Position numbers and translations under genes: made by a program
Shown: in pieces, positions 5,604 through 12,931 of the stretch
How the letters are laid out: the number at the start of each line of letters is the position of its first letter
Numbering within the stretch: position 1 is the first letter of the stretch
Notes under the pieces: model-generated
The model's database searches: none
Told to the model about the DNA's origin: nothing
What the model saw: the letters and a program-made list of their open reading frames with translations, nothing else
Source of the DNA: a virus
Reading direction: 5' to 3' (one strand)
DNA length: 64,000 bases
Virus record (IMG/VR): IMGVR_UViG_3300050821_024084
Coordinates: 37,022 to 101,021 of that record

Positions 5604-5822
5604 ATGCCACCCAAGCGAAGCAAGAACACTGTCGCCAAGGCGACCCGTGCTGCCAGCTGGGCACGCGGCAAGGAGCGCAGCCAGCGGCGGATCTCGGAGC
5701 AGACTGCGGCCGCGCGACGCAATCGCGAGACCCGCGCAGCGGGCCTCGCCACCCCCTGGCAGCAGGCACGCGCCGTGCGTCGCGCGCGCCGGGCCGAGGA
5801 AAGGAACGCAGCGAATGACTAA
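5604..5822 (+). CDS. Small basic protein, probable nucleic-acid binding
   Basis: A 72-residue protein, about one third Arg/Lys (PPKRSKNTVAKATRAASWAR at the N-terminus), with GGAAGG 5 nt before the ATG. It directly follows the RNA array and overlaps the next gene by 8 nt. The charge and predicted helices suggest RNA or DNA binding; a link to the RNA array is inference from position only. Confidence 0.65.
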   Translation: MPPKRSKNTVAKATRAASWARGKERSQRRISEQTAAARRNRETRAAGLATPWQQARAVRRARRAEERNAAND

Positions 5823-6159
5823 GACGGATGCAGCGGCAGCAGCCCGGGAGATGCTCCGGATGCTGGACGACGGCCGGGGCTGGTGCAAGCAGACCTACTT
5901 CCGGCGCATCAAGGACCCGGATACCGGGCAGCTCGTGGGTCAGTACTGCCTGCAAGGGGCGCTGCATAGTCTGCTGGGCGTGCAGACCTGGGCAGCCGTG
6001 GACACGAGGAACGCGATTGTCAGTATCCTCGCGGAGCAGTACCCGGAGCGTCTCGACCCGCGATGGCTCACGATCCCCAGCTTCAACGATCACGAGGCCA
6101 CCACCTGGGACGACGTGCGCGTCGTCCTGGAGAAGCTCGTCGCACGGGAGGACGCGTGA
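5815..6159 (+). CDS. Tandem family protein 1 (DUF6197-like)
   Basis: First of five consecutive paralogues. The shared plan is an N-terminal helix with EMLRMLDDG and a Trp, a short Cys/Gly-containing loop (QYCLQGAL), a helix ending in EQYPERL, a FNDH motif and a C-terminal TTWDDVRVVLEKLVARE. This resembles the actinobacterial DUF6197 pattern (RCLLGAL ... FND ... HAEVxxLLxxA), of unknown function. The start at 5815 overlaps the previous gene and follows a GAAAGGA site. 114 residues, cytoplasmic. Confidence 0.75.
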   Translation: MTKTDAAAAAREMLRMLDDGRGWCKQTYFRRIKDPDTGQLVGQYCLQGALHSLLGVQTWAAVDTRNAIVSILAEQYPERLDPRWLTIPSFNDHEATTWDDVRVVLEKLVAREDA

Positions 6160-6506
6160 AGCGGAACCCGCACGTCGCGGAGGACATGCTCGCGTACCTG
6201 GGCGACCCCGGGCACTGGATCCAGGGCAGGTACGAGATGAGGGAGCAGCGCTGTCTGCTCGGAGAACACGGCGCAGCCGCCTACAGCAACGCGAATCACT
6301 GGGCCGGACGCACGCGGCGACCCGGGAATTCCCGGCTGCTCAGGCAGCTGGCGAGCATCATCCAGGAGCAGTACCCGGAACGTCTTGAGTGCCTGCGCGG
6401 CATCGGTGAGGTCATCGCGGGGTTTAACGATCACCCGGAGACCCGGCATGCCGAGGTTGTTGCCGTGCTGGAGAAGCTCGTCGTCCGGGAACAGGAGGAC
6501 GCGTGA
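6156..6506 (+). CDS. Tandem family protein 2 (DUF6197-like)
   Basis: Starts at the GTG at 6156 overlapping the previous stop (GTGA). 116 residues with the family plan: EDMLAYLGDPGHWIQG, RCLLGEHGAAAY, a helix ending IIQEQYPERL, FNDHPET, and HAEVVAVLEKLVVRE. This member keeps the canonical RCLLG and HAEV motifs best. Function unknown. Confidence 0.75.
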   Translation: MKRNPHVAEDMLAYLGDPGHWIQGRYEMREQRCLLGEHGAAAYSNANHWAGRTRRPGNSRLLRQLASIIQEQYPERLECLRGIGEVIAGFNDHPETRHAEVVAVLEKLVVREQEDA

Positions 6507-6868
6507 CTGAAACGAGGACGGAGCACGCTCAGATCGCCCGGGAGATGCTCGATCTGCTAGATGAGGGACGCAGCTGGCTCAAGGGCAGCGTATCCGATGC
6601 GAGCCGGCAGCGTCGCTGCGTGCTCGGCGCGTATCAGCGAGTGATCGAGCTGCGACGGGGGGTCTGGGGGGGTGACTGGTGGACACCGTTCGTGGCGGCG
6701 CTGGAGCAGACGGTACATGAGCAGTACCCGGAGCGCACGCGACGTGCCGCCTCCTTGTTCTGGGCGAACATGATTGATCCGGCAGCGATCAGCTGGTTCA
6801 ATGACCATGAAGACACCACCTGGGATGATATCCGGGTGGTGCTGGAGAAAATGGCGGTGCAGGAATGA
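6503..6868 (+). CDS. Tandem family protein 3 (DUF6197-like)
   Basis: GTG start overlapping the previous stop; 121 residues. Motifs: REMLDLLDEGRSWLKG, RRCVLGAYQRVIEL, TVHEQYPERT, WFNDHEDTTWDD and VVLEKMAVQE. A Trp-rich insert (GVWGGDWWTPF) is encoded by a G-run repeat (6657-6672). Function unknown. Confidence 0.75.
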   Translation: MTETRTEHAQIAREMLDLLDEGRSWLKGSVSDASRQRRCVLGAYQRVIELRRGVWGGDWWTPFVAALEQTVHEQYPERTRRAASLFWANMIDPAAISWFNDHEDTTWDDIRVVLEKMAVQE

Positions 6869-7236
6869 ACGAGACGGAAACCGAGATCGCGGTGCTCCGG
6901 GAGATGCTCCGGTGGCTGCGCGATCCGGAGCACTGGGTCAAGAAATCGTACATGAGCCTGGGGCGCATGTGCCTGACGGCTGCTCACGGGTCGATCTGCT
7001 ATCAGAATCCGTTCTACTGGATGACCTGGCGTGACGGGGAAGGACCCTCACTGTCGCTCCGGACGCTGGCGGACGTCATCCGGGAGCAGTACCCGGAGCG
7101 GGCACCCGTGCGGCAGGGTCCGGGACTGCGGCCGGCAGGGGAGATCGTCCTGTTCAACGATCATCCGGACACCGTGCACGCCGATATCATCAGCGTGCTG
7201 GAGAAGTCCATCGCGCGCCTGGAGGAAGCCGCATGA
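6865..7236 (+). CDS. Tandem family protein 4 (DUF6197-like)
   Basis: ATG overlapping the previous stop; 123 residues. Motifs: REMLRWLRDPEHWVKK, a diverged Cys loop (RMCLTAAHG), VIREQYPERA, LFNDHPDTVHADIISVLEKS. It has an aromatic insert (YQNPFYWMTW) absent from copies 1 and 2. Confidence 0.75.
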   Translation: MNETETEIAVLREMLRWLRDPEHWVKKSYMSLGRMCLTAAHGSICYQNPFYWMTWRDGEGPSLSLRTLADVIREQYPERAPVRQGPGLRPAGEIVLFNDHPDTVHADIISVLEKSIARLEEAA

Positions 7237-7589
7237 CCATCAAGGACGAGGCGGAGCAGATGCTCCGGGTACTGCCCGGTCCGGGACAGTGGATGCGCTG
7301 CGGATTCTCCTCCGGTTCGCGTCGGTGCCTGATAGGGGCGTATGCTCAGGCAACCGGGGACATTGCTATGGATCTGGTGTGGGGTCGCACTCCCTCGCGA
7401 TGCGAGGAGATCCCGTATCTCCAGCTCCTGGCGGGCATCATCCGGGAGCAGTACGCCGAGCGCGTGGCGCTCTGCGAGGACGTGACCAATACGATCATGG
7501 GGTTCAACGACAGCGCGTGCACCCGGTACGCGGATGTGCGCGTCGTGCTGGAAAAAGCGCTCGTGCGAGCGCAGGAACAGGAAGAGTGA
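7233..7589 (+). CDS. Tandem family protein 5 (DUF6197-like)
   Basis: ATG overlapping the previous stop; 118 residues. Motifs: EQMLRVLPGPGQWMRC, RRCLIGAYAQATG, GIIREQYAERV, GFNDSACTRYADVRVVLEKAL. The H of FNDH is replaced by S here. It shares one base with the start of the vWA gene (TGATG). Confidence 0.75.
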   Translation: MTIKDEAEQMLRVLPGPGQWMRCGFSSGSRRCLIGAYAQATGDIAMDLVWGRTPSRCEEIPYLQLLAGIIREQYAERVALCEDVTNTIMGFNDSACTRYADVRVVLEKALVRAQEQEE

Positions 7590-8218
7590 TGACAGAACCA
7601 GGCTATGCGCACTACATCGGGCTGTTCGACCGGTCCGGATCCATGGACGGCATCCGGGAAGAAACCGAGAACGGCATCCGGGCGTTCTTCGATCAGCAGC
7701 GCGATCTTCCCGGCAAGGCGACGGTATCCGAATACCAGTTCGATTACGAGCCGGAGCTGATATGCAGCTTCGAGGACCTTCTCAATCTGCGACCCTACAA
7801 GCTCGCGCCGCGCGGCAGCACAGCGCTCCTGGACGCCATCGGCTACGTCCTGGATCATGAGGGACGCAAGCTGGAACTCCTGCCGGAAGAGATGCGACCC
7901 GAGCAGGTGTTCTTCCTCATCGCTACCGACGGGAAGAACAATTCCTCGCGCAACTTCGGGCTCACGGACATCCGGGCCAGGCTCCAGCATCAGCAGGACG
8001 TGTACAAGTGGGAAATCGTGTACATGGGCGCGAACGTGGACGCCTTCGAGGAGGGGAATGCCATGAGCATCCCGAGCACCAGCACGCTCCAGTACGCGAA
8101 CACCACGACAACGGAGGCATACAAGATGTCCGGCGGGGCGGTGCGACGCAGCCGGATCAGCGGACAGTCCGTCAGCTACACTCCGGAAGAACGCGAGCAG
8201 GCGAAGGGCGAGTCCTGA
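7589..8218 (+). CDS. von Willebrand factor A domain protein
   Basis: A 209-residue single-domain vWA protein. The metal-ion-dependent adhesion site is complete: DRSGSMDG near the N-terminus (D-x-S-x-S), the Thr in GSTALLDAIG and the Asp in FFLIATDGKNNSS. No signal peptide or membrane segment, so it acts in the cytoplasm. It is coupled to the tandem family upstream and followed after a strong hairpin by the TROVE gene, whose C-terminal half is another vWA domain. A partner role in an RNA-surveillance complex is inference. Confidence 0.85.
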   Translation: MTEPGYAHYIGLFDRSGSMDGIREETENGIRAFFDQQRDLPGKATVSEYQFDYEPELICSFEDLLNLRPYKLAPRGSTALLDAIGYVLDHEGRKLELLPEEMRPEQVFFLIATDGKNNSSRNFGLTDIRARLQHQQDVYKWEIVYMGANVDAFEEGNAMSIPSTSTLQYANTTTTEAYKMSGGAVRRSRISGQSVSYTPEEREQAKGES

Positions 8219-8267
8219 TCCGCCCCTACGTCGAATGGCCACGCGCAGTAATCGACGGACGACGGAT

Positions 8268-8303
8268 CCGCCGGGTGGAAGATGTCGATCTTGCACCCGG
8301 CGG
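8268..8303 (+). terminator. 15-bp stem-loop upstream of the TROVE gene
   Basis: CCGCCGGGTG 8268-8277 pairs with CACCCGGCGG 8294-8303 and AAGAT 8279-8283 with ATCTT 8288-8292, around a GTCG loop. It lies between the vWA stop and the TROVE ribosome site (8315-8320). It could end the upstream transcript or act as a 5' UTR control element. Confidence 0.55.
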
Positions 8304-8325
8304 TCCGCTTGCAGAAGGGACTACG

Positions 8326-9207
8326 ATGAAACTGAATCAGCCAGGGACCCGCGCGGGACGCGGACCTCTGGCAACGGAAACCGTCAGCTCAGTCAAGACG
8401 CACGAAGACGGCACCGGCTATCAGCGCGATGAGCGCTCGCAGCTGTTCCTGCTCGCCACCACGACGTTCGCAGGCGAGGGCAGCTTCTACGAGAGCGCTG
8501 CCGTCAGCGACGAGCGACTCAAGACCCTGACGCGCACGCTCGCGATCACGACGGACGGCTGGACGTGGCTCTGCGGATTCCTGCCGTGGCTGCGGAGCGA
8601 CGGCAGCATCCGGACTGCATCGCTGATCTGCGCCGCCGAGGCGGTAGCGGCCCGGATCGCGGAACGGAAGCGTCTGCTTCGTGGGGAACCTGCGACCGGA
8701 AGCTACGAGATTCTCGACACGCAGGGTCCGCCCCTGACGCACCGGCAGCTGATCGCAGTCGTCTGCCAGCGCGCCGACGAGCCCTGCGAGATGCTGGCTT
8801 ATGCGCTGGGGGTCTGGGGGCGCGCGCTGCCGCTGCCGGTCAAGCGAGGCATCGCTGATGCAGCGGTGCGGCTGTGGAACGAGGCTGCCGCGCTGCGCTG
8901 GGACAAGCCGGGGAACGCGGTGCGCTTTGCCGACGTACTGGAGCTCTGTCACCCCCGGACCGGAGCAGACTGGCAGAATGTCATGTTCCGGGATCTGATC
9001 ACGGAACGCAAGGGCCGGGACGACTACGAGCCGGACCGGCTGCTCCGCAAGGTGCGAGCACGCTGGCTGCTCAACCAGCAGCAGCCCGCCGGACGACACG
9101 CCATCGCGCGGCACGCGCTGGACGGCGACATGCAGGACCGGAAGCTCATCGACGACGCGGCAGTCGGTCAATGGGAATGGACACGAAGCTGGCTGGGTGA
9201 AAGGTGA
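8326..9207 (+). CDS. Ro60/TROVE protein, N-terminal half (split gene)
   Basis: Starts at the ATG at 8326, 5 nt after AAGGGA; 293 residues. It matches the N-terminal part of bacterial Ro60 (Rsr-type TROVE proteins): TGYQRDERSQLFLLATTTFAGEG, a FYES segment, WLRSDGSIRTASL, QRADEPCEMLAYALGVWGRALP and a KRGIADA segment. The TROVE HEAT-repeat ring binds Y RNA on its outer surface and single-stranded ends of misfolded RNA in its cavity. The ORF stops at 9207 just before the segment that continues the ring, which is encoded in the next frame from 9197/9209. A natural two-chain Ro60, a frameshift site or a sequencing error are all possible. Confidence 0.85.
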   Translation: MKLNQPGTRAGRGPLATETVSSVKTHEDGTGYQRDERSQLFLLATTTFAGEGSFYESAAVSDERLKTLTRTLAITTDGWTWLCGFLPWLRSDGSIRTASLICAAEAVAARIAERKRLLRGEPATGSYEILDTQGPPLTHRQLIAVVCQRADEPCEMLAYALGVWGRALPLPVKRGIADAAVRLWNEAAALRWDKPGNAVRFADVLELCHPRTGADWQNVMFRDLITERKGRDDYEPDRLLRKVRARWLLNQQQPAGRHAIARHALDGDMQDRKLIDDAAVGQWEWTRSWLGER

Positions 9208-9208
9208 C

Positions 9209-10183
9209 ATGGAACCAGATCGCCCCCCGGAGCTGATTGAAGGGCCGGGGGTGCAGGGGGAGCCGAAGGAGCTGCGCTCTGCCCTGCGCCTGACTCCTGC
9301 CGAGCAATGGCAGCTCATGATCCCGCAGATGGGCTACATGGCGCTACTGAGACAGCTGCGCGCGTTCGACAAGGCCGGAATCCCGGAATCCGTCGCGAAC
9401 AAGGTCGCGCAGCGGATTGCCGATCCCGCGCAGGTCGCACGCTCGCGACAGCTGCCGTTCCGGTTCTACTCGGCGTACATCAACGCGCCGTCGCTCCGCT
9501 GGGGGCAGGCACTGGAGCAGGCTCTCCAGGCGTGTCTCCCGAATGTCCCCGAGCTGCCCGGCCGGACGCTGATCCTGATCGACACCTCCGGCTCGATGGA
9601 GAGCTTCCTCTCCGAGCGACCCGACTCCCGGCCCCGACGGGGGAAGGGCCGCCGGGGCGGCAGCCCGGACGAGCCGCCGCCCGTCCGGCCGATGCGCGTC
9701 CAGGCAGCCGCTCTGCTCGGGCTGGCGCTCGCGCTGAAGAACCCGGAAGCTGTAGATGTCTGGGGTTTCGCTGACGGGCAGTTCCGGGTCACGGGCATCG
9801 GGCCGGGTCAGTCCCTGCTCAAGGCGGTGGAGGCGTTCAGCCGGTGCACCGGCAACGTCGGGCATGGTACGCAGATCGCGCTGGCGGCCCGGATGTGCTA
9901 CGGCGCGCACGACCGGGTGTGCATCTTCACGGACATGCAGACCTTCGGGCCGGGCGGAGGATTCGGCTTCTACAGCTCCTACGGCGTCGGGGATGTCAGC
10001 GCGGCGGTGCCTGCGCGGGTGCCGGTCTACGCCTTCAACCTGGCGGGCTACGAGGCGTCGGCTATGCCCGTCGGCGGGGGCAACCGTCACGAGCTGGGCG
10101 GTCTCTCGGACGCGACGTTCACAATGATCCCGGTTATCGAGGCCGGGCGCTCGGCGCGCTGGCCGTGGGAACAAGCAGCATGA
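9209..10183 (+). CDS. Ro60/TROVE protein, C-terminal half with vWA domain (split gene)
   Basis: The ATG at 9209 has AAAGG 4-5 nt upstream; a GTG at 9197 in the same frame is the alternative and would overlap the previous ORF by 11 nt. About 324 residues. It begins with a Pro-rich linker, then resumes the TROVE ring (MIPQMGYMALLRQLRAFDKAG, RIADPAQVARSRQLPFRFY, PSLRWGQALEQAL). It continues into a vWA domain with the MIDAS motif DTSGSM, a GTQ threonine and CIFTDMQTF. In single-chain bacterial homologues these parts follow each other without a break. The MIDAS is intact, so metal binding should be retained. Confidence 0.85.
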   Translation: MEPDRPPELIEGPGVQGEPKELRSALRLTPAEQWQLMIPQMGYMALLRQLRAFDKAGIPESVANKVAQRIADPAQVARSRQLPFRFYSAYINAPSLRWGQALEQALQACLPNVPELPGRTLILIDTSGSMESFLSERPDSRPRRGKGRRGGSPDEPPPVRPMRVQAAALLGLALALKNPEAVDVWGFADGQFRVTGIGPGQSLLKAVEAFSRCTGNVGHGTQIALAARMCYGAHDRVCIFTDMQTFGPGGGFGFYSSYGVGDVSAAVPARVPVYAFNLAGYEASAMPVGGGNRHELGGLSDATFTMIPVIEAGRSARWPWEQAA

Positions 10184-10186
10184 CGC

Positions 10187-10225
10187 GCGGGGACCGCTAT
10201 ACTGTAAGCAGCATGCGGTCCCCGC
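10187..10225 (+). terminator. 11-bp perfect inverted repeat with -10-like loop
   Basis: GCGGGGACCGC 10187-10197 pairs with GCGGTCCCCGC 10215-10225. The 17-nt loop contains TATACT. Three readings are possible: terminator of the TROVE gene, operator over a promoter, or both. The next gene starts 18 nt later. Confidence 0.5.
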
Positions 10226-10243
10226 ATTATGAGGAGGAAAGCA

Positions 10244-10507
10244 GTGATCCAGGACATCGAGACCACCCCGCTGCGCGGCAGGCGCGTGATCTGGACCGGC
10301 AGCAATCAGGATGAGATGCGCGAGGTGGCGGGCTACCGGTTCCAGGGCGTGTGGGAGTCCATGGCACTTGTTGCCAGCATGGCAGGCGATACTACGCATC
10401 TGCCCGTCGGCTGGGCGGTGCAGGTCTTCGAGAACGGCAACTGGGTCTCCGGGCCGGAAGTCACGCTGAGCGCTTACACGCAGCTGCGCGTCCCGCAGGA
10501 CGCATGA
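10244..10507 (+). CDS. Hypothetical protein
   Basis: GTG start at 10244, 3 nt after GAGGAGGAAA; the upstream ATG at 10229 would include the ribosome site and is rejected. 87 residues with alternating strands (GRRVIWTGSNQDEM, GWAVQVFENGNWVSGPEVTL), suggesting a small beta-barrel. No family is recognised. Confidence 0.65.
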   Translation: MIQDIETTPLRGRRVIWTGSNQDEMREVAGYRFQGVWESMALVASMAGDTTHLPVGWAVQVFENGNWVSGPEVTLSAYTQLRVPQDA

Positions 10508-10529
10508 CCGGCACTCAGGAAGGAACCGA

Positions 10530-11021
10530 ATGAAAGACGCTAACACGGCGGTGGTGCTCGATCTGGATAGCACGCTTGCCGACGTCCGGCACCGACGTGG
10601 TCTGCTGCCGCTCGTGAATCCGGCGAGCACCTGGGAGGAGTACTCGCTCGCCTGCGACGGCGACAGCCCGATCCCGGAAACATTCGCCCTGATGAACGCG
10701 CTGTGGCCGCTGCATCAGATCCACATCATCAGCGGGCGGCACGAGATCGCGATGGACAAGACGGTGCGCTGGCTGGCGCACTGCCGGGGCCGGTACGACT
10801 TCCTCCAGCTGCGCACCGACGGTGGTCAGGGGGGATGGACCGCCAACGGCCGGTTCAAGGTCGACTACATCTCGCAGCTGGAAGATTCCGGCGTGCGTGT
10901 CCTGCTGTACGTGGAGGACTACCCGGATGTTGTCCAGCAGGTCCGGGTCGAATGCGAGATCCCGGTCCTGCATGTCCGCACGGCCAGTGCGGAGGACAAC
11001 ATCCCAGATCCGGGCCGGTGA
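10530..11021 (+). CDS. HAD-superfamily phosphatase (polynucleotide 3'-phosphatase-like)
   Basis: A 163-residue protein with an AGGAAGGAA site 6 nt upstream. HAD motif I is VVLDLDSTLADVRHR, motif II is HIISGR, and the C-terminal acidic motif is VLLYVEDYPDVV. Single-domain HAD proteins of this size in phages resemble the 3'-phosphatase half of polynucleotide kinase, which trims 2',3'-cyclic or 3'-phosphate RNA ends for repair. The kinase half (Walker A) is absent. The location beside the Ro60 genes is compatible with RNA-end processing, but substrate is inferred. Confidence 0.75.
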   Translation: MKDANTAVVLDLDSTLADVRHRRGLLPLVNPASTWEEYSLACDGDSPIPETFALMNALWPLHQIHIISGRHEIAMDKTVRWLAHCRGRYDFLQLRTDGGQGGWTANGRFKVDYISQLEDSGVRVLLYVEDYPDVVQQVRVECEIPVLHVRTASAEDNIPDPGR

Positions 11022-11024
11022 CGC

Positions 11025-11387
11025 GTGATCTGGTGCTTTCTCTCGGTGCTCCAGGTGGGTGTCTACGGCTGGTTTGCGCGCTGCCAGATGCAGGATCCGG
11101 GAAGCTATCGAGCGTGGGTGGCTGACGGGGCAGCGTCGATTGTGACGCTGGGAACCGGGGTTGCTCTCAGTACCACCGGTTACCCCCTGCTGCGTGTCTA
11201 CGGCGCAGGGATGGCCTTGTTCGCGATATTCCTGCTCAGGCGCTGGTGGAAAAAGCGCCCGCCGCGTCAGCGCACGGGCGCTGGCGCTCTGCTCGGCGCG
11301 AAGTCTCGCGCGATGCGCGAGGCCGTGCTTCGCAAGATGCGTGAGGCCGGGGACGGTCTGCGACGGCCCCTGCCGGTGCCCGCGTGA
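11025..11387 (+). CDS. Small membrane protein
   Basis: GTG start at 11025; 120 residues. Two or three hydrophobic segments (IWCFLSVLQVGVYGWFA; AASIVTLGTGVALS; VYGAGMALFAIFLL) precede a strongly basic cytoplasmic tail (RRWWKKRPPRQR). Function unknown; the basic tail could bind nucleic acid or membrane. Confidence 0.65.
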   Translation: MIWCFLSVLQVGVYGWFARCQMQDPGSYRAWVADGAASIVTLGTGVALSTTGYPLLRVYGAGMALFAIFLLRRWWKKRPPRQRTGAGALLGAKSRAMREAVLRKMREAGDGLRRPLPVPA

Positions 11388-11716
11388 GCGCGGCGGCTAC
11401 CGGTCTGCTCGCGCTCATTGCATGCCTGACGCTTCGCTACGGCCTGAACCTGATCCTGTCTCGCAGGGAGCTGCGCAGACGCGTGCTGGATCTGTGCGAT
11501 GCGGTGGTGCGGGGCCTGAATGACAGGGAGAATCCAGACGGGGCGCCCGTGCAGGGCGTGACGCATGTGGTCAAGACCAGGACCCGGCCTGCCTACTGGA
11601 TAGCCGTCCGCGCGGCACGCGGACGTCCCGTGCATGTCTGGGGCGGCTGGACCTGGCATGCAGATGTAACACGCATCACGCCGGACGTCGTGCAGAAGAG
11701 AAAGCGAGTGCTATAG
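11384..11716 (+). CDS. Membrane-anchored hypothetical protein
   Basis: GTG start overlapping the previous stop; 110 residues. One N-terminal hydrophobic segment (ATGLLALIACLTLRYGLNLIL) precedes a basic stretch and a C-terminal soluble part containing HVWGGWTWHADVTRITPD. It is probably a single-pass inner-membrane protein co-translated with its neighbour. Confidence 0.6.
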   Translation: MSAAATGLLALIACLTLRYGLNLILSRRELRRRVLDLCDAVVRGLNDRENPDGAPVQGVTHVVKTRTRPAYWIAVRAARGRPVHVWGGWTWHADVTRITPDVVQKRKRVL

Positions 11717-11717
11717 T
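11712..11717 (+). promoter_or_regulatory. -10 hexamer of a leaderless gene
   Basis: TATAGT ends 6 nt before the GTG at 11724, with no ribosome site between. The spacing places transcription start at or next to the start codon. The -35 is weak. Confidence 0.5.
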
Positions 11718-11723
11718 AACCAC

Positions 11724-12338
11724 GTGACGGATGATCTGCACGCGCAGCTCGCGGACTGCATTACGCAGATCATTCCTGTCGTCCGGCAGCTTCAGATGGC
11801 TATGCTGCGTACCTCCGTCCCCGCCGGGACGGGGGTGCGCGTGCATGCGGGGACTGGCAGCCGACCCCCCTGGAATGGCGCGGCGGCTCTGACCGTGCTC
11901 GAATTGCATGCGCTGGTCCGCGCCCTGGAAAAGGAGCTGCGCGACGCACGCGGACTGTCCGCGCGTCTGCGCGGCAGCAGCGACGCGAATACCGAGGCGG
12001 CCCTGAACGCCATTCCTGATCTGCTGACCGCGCTGCCCGTCCCGGAGGGAGCGCGCGTGCTGCGCGTGCTGACACGCTGGCTGCGCGGCGCACGGACCGT
12101 CCTGGGGGATCTGGAGCTGCCGCGCCGGCTGCCGCGTGTCAAGGGCGCAGGTGAGCCGCGCTGTCCGTTCTGCACATTCCAGACTCTGCGGATGTGGGCG
12201 CTGGAAGGCATTGTCCGATGCTTGAATCCGGTGTGCACGGATGCAGAAGGGCGGCATCCCGTGGCGAGAATGGAATTCAGCTCCTTTACCGGGGAGCTGG
12301 AGCTTATCTGGCAAGATGGAGGGGTAGGACTGTCATGA
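11724..12338 (+). CDS. Zinc-ribbon protein of a common actinophage type
   Basis: 204 residues from the GTG at 11724. The N-terminal two thirds are helical (LADCITQIIPVVRQLQMAML, LTVLELHALVRALEKELRDA). The C-terminal third carries a zinc ribbon, CPFC followed by LRMWALEGIVRCLNPVC. Similar helical-plus-zinc-ribbon proteins occur in many actinobacteriophages; their function is not known. Probable DNA binding is inferred from the ribbon. Confidence 0.65.
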   Translation: MTDDLHAQLADCITQIIPVVRQLQMAMLRTSVPAGTGVRVHAGTGSRPPWNGAAALTVLELHALVRALEKELRDARGLSARLRGSSDANTEAALNAIPDLLTALPVPEGARVLRVLTRWLRGARTVLGDLELPRRLPRVKGAGEPRCPFCTFQTLRMWALEGIVRCLNPVCTDAEGRHPVARMEFSSFTGELELIWQDGGVGLS

Positions 12339-12571
12339 GAACCTTCCGGGGCTACCGGCCCGCCCCGCCGGAGGAGTACACGGCGAAAGGCATCACCAAT
12401 AATGGCGAGATGCCCGACTACGAAGGCATCATGTTCAGCGACGGGACGCTGTGCGTGCGCTGGCTGACGCAGTACCGGTCGCATTCAGTGTGGGAGAGCT
12501 GGGAAGCGTTCTACCATGTGCACGGGCATCCCGAGTACGGGACCCGGATCGAGTGGGACCGTGAGCGCTGA
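12335..12571 (+). CDS. Hypothetical protein
   Basis: ATG overlapping the previous stop; 78 residues. The C-terminal half is aromatic and acidic (VRWLTQYRSHSVWESWEAFY). Similar short proteins with a WESWEAFxxVHG pattern are plausible phage accessory proteins, but I do not recognise a named family. Confidence 0.6.
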   Translation: MRTFRGYRPAPPEEYTAKGITNNGEMPDYEGIMFSDGTLCVRWLTQYRSHSVWESWEAFYHVHGHPEYGTRIEWDRER

Positions 12572-12573
12572 TC

Positions 12574-12825
12574 GTGAGCTGGTCCGGATGCGAGCTGCCG
12601 CTGATTGACGGCGACTGGCAGGGACTCTGGACCACAGCCGAGGCGGCGGCGCTGCTGGGGCCGCCCGTGCTGACCGAGCGTCAGGTCCGGGAGATGGTCC
12701 GTCAGCAGGGGGTGCGTCCCGCCGGACGCCGGAAAGACAGCGGAGCGTCCCGGCGCTACCTGCGCGTCTACCGGGTACCGGAGCTTATCCGCGCCTACGA
12801 CGCGTTGGCGACGCCCGCCGCGTAG
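12574..12825 (+). CDS. Helix-turn-helix DNA-binding protein
   Basis: GTG start 2 nt after the previous stop; 83 residues. LWTTAEAAALLGPP followed by LTERQVREMVRQQGVRP is an excisionase/MerR-like winged helix-turn-helix, followed by a basic wing (GRRKDSGASRRYLR) and a short C-terminal helix. It is the last gene before a terminator. It may be a regulator or an accessory recombination factor; no integrase is visible here. Confidence 0.65.
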   Translation: MSWSGCELPLIDGDWQGLWTTAEAAALLGPPVLTERQVREMVRQQGVRPAGRRKDSGASRRYLRVYRVPELIRAYDALATPAA

Positions 12826-12835
12826 CCAACCGGTC

Positions 12836-12856
12836 AGCCTCGCAAGAAGCGAGGCT
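12836..12856 (+). terminator. Rho-independent-type terminator
   Basis: AGCCTCGC 12836-12843 pairs with GCGAGGCT 12849-12856 across AAGAA, directly after the HTH gene. A T-run occurs about 20 nt later (12877-12882). Confidence 0.6.
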
Positions 12857-12901
12857 GCTACCTGCGGAAACAATAATTTTTTGCGTTTTGCTGCGGCGCG
12901 G

Positions 12902-12931
12902 TTGCTACCGCTGTAAAGTACGTGGCATACT
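12902..12931 (+). promoter_or_regulatory. Promoter upstream of the secreted LysM protein
   Basis: TTGCTA 12902-12907 and CATACT 12926-12931, spacer 18 nt. It overlaps the left arm of an inverted repeat, which may act as an operator. Confidence 0.5.
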
